Shown here: positions 58,069 through 64,000 of the stretch, piece by piece | Position numbering within the stretch: the first letter of the stretch is position 1 | Layout: each line of letters begins with the position of its first letter | Assembly: GCA_032717465.1 (NCBI GenBank) | Contig: CM064664.1 | Coordinates: 5,533,173 to 5,597,172 of the forward strand | Origin: Coenobita brevimanus | Lineage: Eukaryota; Arthropoda; Malacostraca; Decapoda; Coenobitidae | Direction: 5' to 3' | Length of the DNA: 64,000 nucleotides | Notes under the pieces: model-generated | Told to the model about the DNA's origin: nothing | The model's database searches: none | What the model saw: only the letters and a program-made list of their open reading frames with translations | Position numbers and translations under genes: made by a program

Positions 58069-59169
58069 AATGTTACCATCTGAAGATTTTAGTGGGGGAA
58101 TGGATGATGTCTTCTTAAAGTTATTATTGAAAGAATCTAGAGTTGACTAGAATATTCTATTGTCATTAGGGTTGTTAAGTAGTTTTGATGCTTGATTTTG
58201 AAGAAAGTTTGATTTGGCAAGGTTTACCACGGTCTTTGCATGGTTTCCAGCAATTTTAAACGAAGAAAGTGATTCAGATATTTTTGATTTTAAGTAAGAG
58301 TTACATGGTAATGACTTTTGGGCCATTGCTCCGGCACAACCGCTATCAAACCATTTTGGAGAGTTCGATCATTAAGTGAACTGTTGACTTGGTATGAAGA
58401 AATCCACACCACCTAGTATTAAGTCGCAAATTTGGTGGGATTCTCACTGACAGAGTTAGGGAAATAACAGAGGAATGAGTTAGAGAAGAAAGGGAGGTTT
58501 TAGGAAGAGATCAGGTTGTGTAAATCAGACATTCGTCTTACGATCTTCAGTGGAAAAGTTTCTAAGGGAAAGAAGTTGTATATGCCCTCCATCGATCTGG
58601 AGAAAGCATATGGCTGAGTGGATGGACTAGGAATGTGGAAAATACTAAGAATATATGGAGTACTGTAAGTGGAAAGCTGTTGAATGCCGTGAAGAGTATG
58701 AATGAGGGCGCTAAGGCTGCAGTACGTGTGAATGGTGAACTGAGTATAATTTTCTGATTAGATGTTGGATTAAAACAAAGACTTATCATGTATCAATGGT
58801 AGTTCAGTCTGTATATGGATGGAGTTATAAAAGAGATACAAGGGTGGCAGTGGATGTTAGAGAGGTCCTGATGAGAAATTGCAGCGTTTGGAAACATCCT
58901 GTTCTATTGTCTGGAGATAATACTGTATTGTTAAATGGCGACGAAGGGGAATTACAAAGCTTGGTGACTGAGTTTGGGAGAATGTGTAAGAAACGGAATC
59001 TAAAGGTGAATGCAGGGAAAAGTAAAATTGTGGTCTTCATGAGAAAAGAAATCACTGAATGCACAGTGAGGCTGGATGATGATTAAATGGAAAGTGTGAG
59101 TTTATTTAAGTAGTTGGGTAGTGTGATGAGTAAGGATGGAAATTTGGAGGACGAAGCCCATGAAAAGGT

Positions 59170-61059
59170 CTATCTATCTATCTATCTATCTATCTATAGC
59201 CCGACGCCCTAATCCCGCAAAGGGTGGCCGCAGACAACACGCCTCCAAGTCACTCTGTCACCCACCATTTGACTACCCTTCCCCCAACTCCCCCCCCTCC
59301 CTCATATACCTCTCAACTCCATCCCTCCACCTCATCCTCGGTCTACCCCTCCCTCTCCCTCCCACCACCTCACCTACATACACCCTCTTAGTCAGTCTTT
59401 CATTCTCCATTCTCTCCACATGTCCAAACCACCTCAGTGTATTTCTCCTAATCTTCTCAACCACATCCACATCTACCCCACAACGTTCCTTCACTTCTTC
59501 ATTCGTCAACCTGTCCCTCCACGTCACTCCACATGCTCCTCTCAAGTAACTCATTTCCACTGCTCTCACTCTTGACTTGTTCCCCTCTTGCAAGGTCCAC
59601 GCCTCGCTTCCATACGTCAGGGTAGGGATCACAATACCATCATGCAGTGACTTCTTAACTTCCATACTCACCTCCCTATTTCTCATCACTGCTTTCAGTG
59701 TACCAACAACCTTCCTTCCCTGCTGTACCCTTTCACATACTTCATCCCCCAAAGTTCCATCCTTACTCATCACACTACCCAAGTACTTGATTGCACTCAC
59801 ATTCTCCATATCCTCACCATCCAACCTCACTGCACACTCTGTGACTTCATTCCTCTCAAACACCATAACTTAACTTTTGTTTATATTAACTTTCAGCTTC
59901 CTCCTCCTACACACGGTCCCAAATTCATTCACCAAACCTTGCAACTCCCATTCATCTTCACTCAACAGTACTGTATCATTAGCAAACAGCAACACTGGAA
60001 GGTTTCAAATCTCACCCTCATTCATTAGGGCCAGCCCCACATCCACTGCCCTACCTTGCACCTCCTTTACAACCCCATTCATATATATATTAAACAGCCA
60101 TGGAGACATCACACACCCCTGTTTCAGTCCCACATTGAGATCAACGAACTCACTCAGCTCACCATCCACTCGCACCGTAGCCCTAGCTCCCTCGTACATA
60201 CTCTTCACAGCACTCAACAATTTCCCCTCCACTCCATATATTCTTAATACCTTCCACATACCTTGCCTATCTATTCTGTCATAAGCTTTCTCCAAGTCCA
60301 TGAAGGCAGCATACACTTTCCTTCTCTTCTCTAGATACTTCTCCACTAAACATCTTAGAACAAATATCTGATCTACACACCCTTTTCCCTTCCTAAATCC
60401 CCCTTGTTCTTCTCCAACTAGCTCCTCTGTCATATGCCTAACCCTATCAATGAGTATTCTACCATATATTTTACCAGTCACACTAAGAAGGCAAATACCC
60501 CTATGGTTACCACATACTTCTCTCTCCCCTTTTCCTTTGTACAAAGGAACAATTATACCTGATTTCCAGTCCTCTGGAACCCTTCCCTCTTCCCAAGCCA
60601 ATCTACGCAACTTCCATATCCACTCCACAACAATCTCACCCCCATACCTAAGCATTTCACCACATACTCCATCAATTCCTGGGGCCTTTCCCAGCTTAAT
60701 CTTCTTCATCTCTTCCACTACTTCCGCCCTACTGATCTCTTCCTCCCTCCTCTCATCTCTTCTTCTCCCAGCCATTCCCCAACCACTGATACTCACACTG
60801 CTCTCACTCTCTACATTCAACAAATCCTCAAAATGCTCCTTCCATCTCCTCAATTTCTCTCTCTCCACCAACAATCTATTATTCCTATCTTTCACTCCCC
60901 TACTATTTCCCCTTTCACACTGCCTTACTTTCTTTACCTCCTTCCAAAACAATTTCTTACTCTCCCTCCATTTCACACTCAGATTCCTCCCAAACTCTTC
61001 ATCCACTTTCTTCTTACTCTCCTTCACCAGTCTCTTAACCTCCCTTCTCCTGCTCACAT
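59170..61059 (-). mobile_element. FADD-type LINE (family X), 5'-truncated, with 10 bp target duplication
   Basis: ATGAAAAGGT is present at 59160-59169 and at 61060-61069, flanking the copy exactly. On the minus strand the copy ends with a (GATA)n tail, seen here as (TATC)n at 59170-59198, following CGTCGGGCTATA. It is inserted in another copy of the same family in opposite orientation. Confidence 0.92.
59273..61057 (-). pseudogene. Reverse transcriptase of the family X LINE at 59170, nearly intact
   Basis: Codons from 61057 to 60005 (350) are open. They give a basic linker, then LGKAPGIDGVCGEMLRYGG, DWKSGIIVPLYKGKGE, GRILIDRVRHMTEELVGEEQ, then GGFRKGKGCVDQIF. AAFMDLEKAYDRIDRQGMWK and VGLKQGCVMSPWLFNIYMN follow. 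A TGA replaces Trp just before LPVLLFANDTVLLS, so the catalytic FADD has become FAND. A second stop lies near 59875. The last part (59866-59273) is open: KYLGSVMSKDGTL, TYGSEAWTLQEGNKSRVRA, VTWRDRLTNEE, RNTLRWFGHVERME, GRGRGRPRMRWRDGVERYMR. With only two stops this is the best-preserved family X copy, but it lacks the endonuclease through 5' truncation and its active site is damaged. Confidence 0.9.
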
Positions 61060-61716
61060 ATGAAAAGGTACAACAGGTAATGAATGTCCCTGTTTCTTAG
61101 AAAGCGGTGATATGGAATAGGGAAGTGGACATGGAGATAAAAAAAGCCTCTGCATGATAGGATTGTTATACCAACATTAACACATGGAAGTGAAGCTTGG
61201 ACATTGCTGGAAGGGCACAAGTCAAGAGTGAGAACAGCGAAAATTAGTTATTTGATAGGAGCATGTGGAGTTACATGGAATGACAGACTGACAAATATGG
61301 AAGCGAAGGAGCATAGTGGTATGTATATGGATGGGATGAAAAGCGTTAGGCGAAATACACTGAGGTTGTTTGGCCACGCGGAGAAGATGGGGAAAGAGAG
61401 CCTCATGAGGAGAGTGTATGTGAGTGGGGTGGAGGGGGGGAAGATGAAAGAGGAGACCAAGCATGAGATGAAGGGATGGAGTGGAGGGGTATATGAGAGA
61501 GAAGGTTAGAGCTGGGGGAAGTCAGCAAAATGGCCGGGAACAGAGCGACATGGAACTGATTTGTTTGTTGCCTTCCCTTGTGGGATTGAGACAGCTGGAT
61601 ATAGACAGATAGATAATTAAGAGGAAATTTTAAAGTAATATTACACTTTCCTCGCTGGTATCTTAACCCTATGAAAACTAATTTACTCTGCATAATTATA
61701 TACTGCTTTTTATTAG

Positions 61717-61833
61717 AGTATTGGTGATGTTGGAGCGACACGGGGTGTGGGTATCTTCGAGGTGGGTGCGTACGGCCAGAACACCAACATGACGCAGGTA
61801 CAGCTCTCCCAGGTGGTCAGCCAGGCTCGTCAG
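61717..61833 (+). CDS. Ionotropic receptor-like gene, exon (39 codons)
   Basis: Acceptor TTTTTATTAG ends at 61716 and donor CAG|GTAGGT begins at 61834. Both intron phases are 0, and the frame is the only open one. The peptide has ATRGVGIFEVGAYGQ and TQVQLSQVVSQAR. Divergent ionotropic receptors of decapods show the same order in the amino-terminal ligand-binding domain, a GV.VFEV strand followed by a helix (QL..VV..AR) and then LRQVSWCV. These membrane proteins are thought to act in chemosensory dendrites as ligand-gated channels; the channel part lies outside this window. It continues into the exon at 62213. Confidence 0.75.
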
Positions 61834-61849
61834 GTAGGTAACTCTTACA

Positions 61850-62185
61850 TTTTTGCTCAGGTGGGAAGGTCACTCTAACACTTCTGTTGTGGCGGGTAGG
61901 TCACTCTCACATAACTCTTGAGGCAGTCAGGTATTCTCTCATTACCACTGAGGTGGGTTTGCCACTCTCACATTACAGCTTAAGAGGGTACTTCACTCTC
62001 GCATTACTGATGAGGTGGGTAGGTTGTTCTTACATTACTGGTGAGTCTTATGGGTCACTTTCACATTAGTGCAGAGGCAGCTTGGTCACACTCACTGCAC
62101 TGCTGAGATGGGTAGGTTATTTTCACATTAATGCTGAGGTGGGTTGGTCAGTTTCATTATTGCTGAGGCAGGCAGGTCACACAGC
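61850..62185. repeat. Intronic minisatellite, unit about 35 bp
   Basis: About nine diverged units of the type GGTCACTCTCACATTACTG, then CTGAGGTGGGTA, between two exons of the receptor gene (for example at 61868, 61907, 61945, 62018, 62050, 62110). Confidence 0.85.
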
Positions 62186-62212
62186 TAACTTGTACCATGG
62201 TGATGTCAGCAG

Positions 62213-62445
62213 CTGCGGCAGGTGTCGTGGTGCGTGATGGTGGTGGTGGTGAGTGACGACCCAGCCTTCCTCACAGCCTTCGCCGATTGGTCCCTCAATG
62301 TCCGCCTCCTGGTATGGTCGACGAGGCTCCTGGTGGTCACTCGCTTGCTCAGGAAAGACCTCGGGGCTCTACTTGTTTCCCACTGGACATTTTCCATGAT
62401 GAACACCTTGGTTGTAAATGATGAAACCTCAGCATCTGACAAACG
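62213..62445 (+). CDS. Ionotropic receptor-like gene, exon (77 codons), amino-terminal domain
   Basis: The acceptor is a tandem CAGCAG, so the exon may start at 62210 or 62213; 62213 gives the family spelling ARQ-LRQVSW. The donor is CG|GTAAGT at 62446, phase 2. The peptide reads LRQVSWCVMVVVVSDDPAFL, TAFADWSLNVRLLVWSTRLL, VVTRLLRKDLGALL and SHWTFSMMNTLVVN. The VVVVSDDPAFL..FA..SL..RLLVWSTRLLVVTRL run is what I recognise from divergent (variant) ionotropic glutamate receptors of decapod crustaceans. It belongs to the extracellular amino-terminal domain, before the ligand-binding lobes and channel. No stop or shift interrupts it. The next exon lies beyond the part I can resolve. Confidence 0.78.
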
Positions 62446-63660
62446 GTAAGTTATTCAGCAACCAAGAACGTACCTCTAATGCCAAATTCTGATTTGTAGT
62501 TTTTTGTAGGATGCCACGTAGTTGAAAGTGGCATATGTTTACCTTTTTTTTATTTGCCATAAAAATAAAATTGATTAAATCCTTTGCCATGTTAATATTA
62601 ATCTTTACCTTATGTACTACACCCACACTTCTTCAACACTTAAACATTCTAATCTTTTCTAATCATTCATCTCAACTCACCAACCCTTTTTAGCTTCTTG
62701 TGCCTCACAGAGAGTTTCTATTCAAAATCTTAAATAAATTGCCAGCGCTACCTGTCCTACAGTACCAGTTTACAAAAAGAGTAGATCTACTCAAGTCCCC
62801 CGAACAGGGCATCAGTCAGCATTGATACCACTCCCGTTCATTATCTTATCACCAACAGCTTCAGAATGTAGTTACCCAAGTATTACACTCACTTCATTCT
62901 TAACCCCTGAATCTATGGGGTCCTACAAGCCTAGCCCTTCACGTATGCATTTTTTCCTTGAAAGAAGGCTTTTTCAAACAGTCATGGCTGCACAATTACA
63001 GTATATTGAACTTTCACTTAAGGACCAGATTATTCATTTGTCCATCATCTTTCCATTGTAAATGTCTCCAGGGCGGCTGTAGGTGGAGGCATTGTGGAGG
63101 TAGGAGGTAGGAGGTAATTTGGGAAGTCTCGAAAGGATGTTTTCATATTGGGGCGAGTTAGTAGTTACAGCCCACAGCCCTCGAGCCAGCCTGGGACAAA
63201 GAGGGATTCCGTGCTCGCATACACTCATGATCCCCATTCCCCGACTTGTCCTTTACACTCCTCTCCAGTGCCAGCGGCCACTGCCACATGAATGAATCAT
63301 CACCCTTCATACGTTTGGCTAACTCAGTTTATTTGCCCATTTTTCCGATGTATTCAGAGTGACAGTGTGCATTACAGTGTGTTGAATGAGAGAGAAAAGA
63401 AATGCCAAGGGTTATTATACATGACTAGCCATTACAATTTATTTTACTTTCTCTGCGAGTACGTTTTCTGTGTCACATAAGATCACTTGAGCTATCCCTA
63501 TGGTCATGTCCATTTCTGACATGCGTAGTTTTCTGTTTTTTCTAAAGCACGTATTTGGCTAAGTTCTTACTGCACGAGAGGAGCTGCACACAAAAAAATA
63601 CTAGTTTACCATCACAACAAACCCAGTTTCCATGTATGATGCACTATATATATTGCAGCA
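62446..63660. other. Probable next intron of the receptor gene, no exon recognised
   Basis: No phase-compatible open stretch with receptor content was found. Short ORFs have no recognised domain. Confidence 0.45.
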
Positions 63661-63663
63661 ATT

Positions 63664-63884
63664 CCTTTTTTTTTTTAATGCAAGAAAAAAAAATTAAAGC
63701 TACAAGTCTGCAAACTGATTCCTCTAAGCAAAAGAAATACACGCTAATAGATTCCCAAATTGAGGATCTGTTCAAGATGCTTGGACACACTGCATTTAAA
63801 AGACTGGAGGTCATAGGCAGCAGGGAATACATACAGAGGAAAACAGTTCCAGAGCTGACCTGCTGTACACTTAAAGGAGTGGCA
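63664..63884 (-). mobile_element. 3' terminal fragment of a jockey-type LINE (family J1)
   Basis: A T run and AATGCAAGAAAAA start the fragment, as at 30479 (T run, AATGCGAGGAAGAA). It then follows the same order (TTGGACACACTGCATTTAAA, GACTGGAGGTCATAGGCAGC, ACAGTTCCAGAGCTGACC). The minus strand reads the C-terminal part of the family. It ends at TTAA, next to another element. Confidence 0.7.
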
Positions 63885-63888
63885 TTAA

Positions 63889-64000
63889 CCCTTTAACCGC
63901 GGCCTTGATTTGCTTTTTCTTGCGGCACCTGCGGGCATATTCGCGCTCCGACAGACTCTCTAAAAATATTTGCCAAAATCAGTTATTAGTTCTAGAATAT
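63889..64000. mobile_element. Left end of a TTAA-type element, cut by the window edge
   Basis: TTAA (63885-63888) is followed by CCCTTTAACCGCGGCC exactly where the jockey-type 3' fragment breaks off. CCC-type ends next to TTAA are typical of piggyBac-like elements. The other end is outside the window. Confidence 0.45.

Larger units (their letters stand above)
54765..58430 (-). mobile_element. Jockey-type LINE (family J2), minus strand, inserted in the family X LINE
   Basis: Pieces on the minus strand: 58372-58076 (linker, SKLLNNPNDNRIF and PPLKSSDGN), then 56428-54765 with the reverse transcriptase. The RT reads PINKAPEPDRIPPIVLKKCS, PSDYRPIAVTSSLSKVFEMS and RQYGFRHERSTIDVL. The next open part (55826-55173) holds NAGVLHGTVLAPTLFLVHIND, HSYADDLTLHSSF with the catalytic Asp pair intact, and LGVSLNYALSWTSHVRSLAK. 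One frame break near 55860 separates the two parts. The 3' end is AT-rich (TTTTATTTATTTATTTG, TTTTAAAAAA). Two later elements (56433-57738 and 57751-58068) interrupt it between linker and RT. It matches the + copy at 16490. Confidence 0.85.
54280..61620 (+). mobile_element. FADD-type LINE (family X), outer element of a nest, + strand
   Basis: Three pieces form one copy. Piece 1 is 54280-54764 (RGLKEKND, VSISGWGVAGTRRE, ending in GKLY). Piece 2 is 58431-59169 (GGILTDRVREITEE, RGGFRK.SGCVNQ, LKVNAGKSKIVVFMRKE, ending SVMSKDGNLEDEAHEK). Piece 3 is 61060-61620 (VQQ, VIWNREVDMEIKK, RRNTLRLFGHAEKM, then the 3' end with GACAGATAGATA). The joints fit the order of the related copy at 59170: SVTGKIYGRILIDRVR and DEVCERVQQGRK. 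Gaps are filled by a jockey-type LINE and by another family X copy. Stops are frequent. It is 5'-truncated, lacking the endonuclease. Confidence 0.8.

Noticed and set aside
47960..59169. Joining the LINE at 47960-49664 with the piece at 58431 as one copy
   Set aside because: The two overlap in the protein (both contain the G.I region), whereas the piece ending at 54764 abuts 58431 exactly. The latter pairing is preferred.

Overview
This is eukaryotic nuclear DNA, most likely from a decapod crustacean (crab, lobster or shrimp). Three things suggest this. The non-LTR elements are the jockey-type, FADD-type and YADD-type LINEs familiar from decapod genomes. The only host gene I can recognise resembles a divergent ionotropic receptor of decapods. 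The window is also very rich in long dinucleotide microsatellites (TA, CA/GT, GA). No rRNA, tRNA, CRISPR or operon-like structure was seen.

Host gene: three exon-like segments on the + strand (about 2-85, 61717-61833 and 62213-62445) are in compatible phase and read as part of the amino-terminal domain of a variant ionotropic receptor. The last two are convincing. The first is tentative and would imply an intron of about 61.6 kb. Nearly everything else is transposable-element DNA and simple repeats inside that putative intron.

Layout: 0-5 kb, microsatellites and three copies of a MITE family, one split by a hAT-type MITE. 5.2-6.5 kb, two LINE 3' ends tail-to-tail around a (TA)n tract. 8.8-14.4 kb, two degenerate LINEs. 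14.6 kb, a small helix-turn-helix ORF. 16.5-18.9 kb, a second jockey-type LINE. 19.2-23.1 kb, a foldback DNA element with a 2.1 kb GC-rich insert. 23.2-27.2 kb, a complete but inactivated piggyBac element. 27.6-36.0 kb, a nest in which one jockey LINE is split by a TTAA-flanked element and by a second jockey, itself split by a 752 bp piggyBac deletion derivative. 37.4-45.6 kb, a degenerate DIRS-like retroelement, probably split by a complete hAT element (perfect 8 bp target duplication) and by a Helitron-like repeat. 48.0-53.6 kb, a LINE interrupted by a second piggyBac copy. 54.3-61.6 kb, a LINE split by a jockey-type LINE (itself holding two smaller elements) and by a third LINE with a 10 bp target duplication.

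All autonomous element genes seen here carry stops, frameshifts or truncations, so none looks active. The value of the window lies in the nested insertions, where removing one element restores the reading frame of another. These give relative ages and exact termini for several TTAA-type families that may not have been described. I found no convincing new host system.
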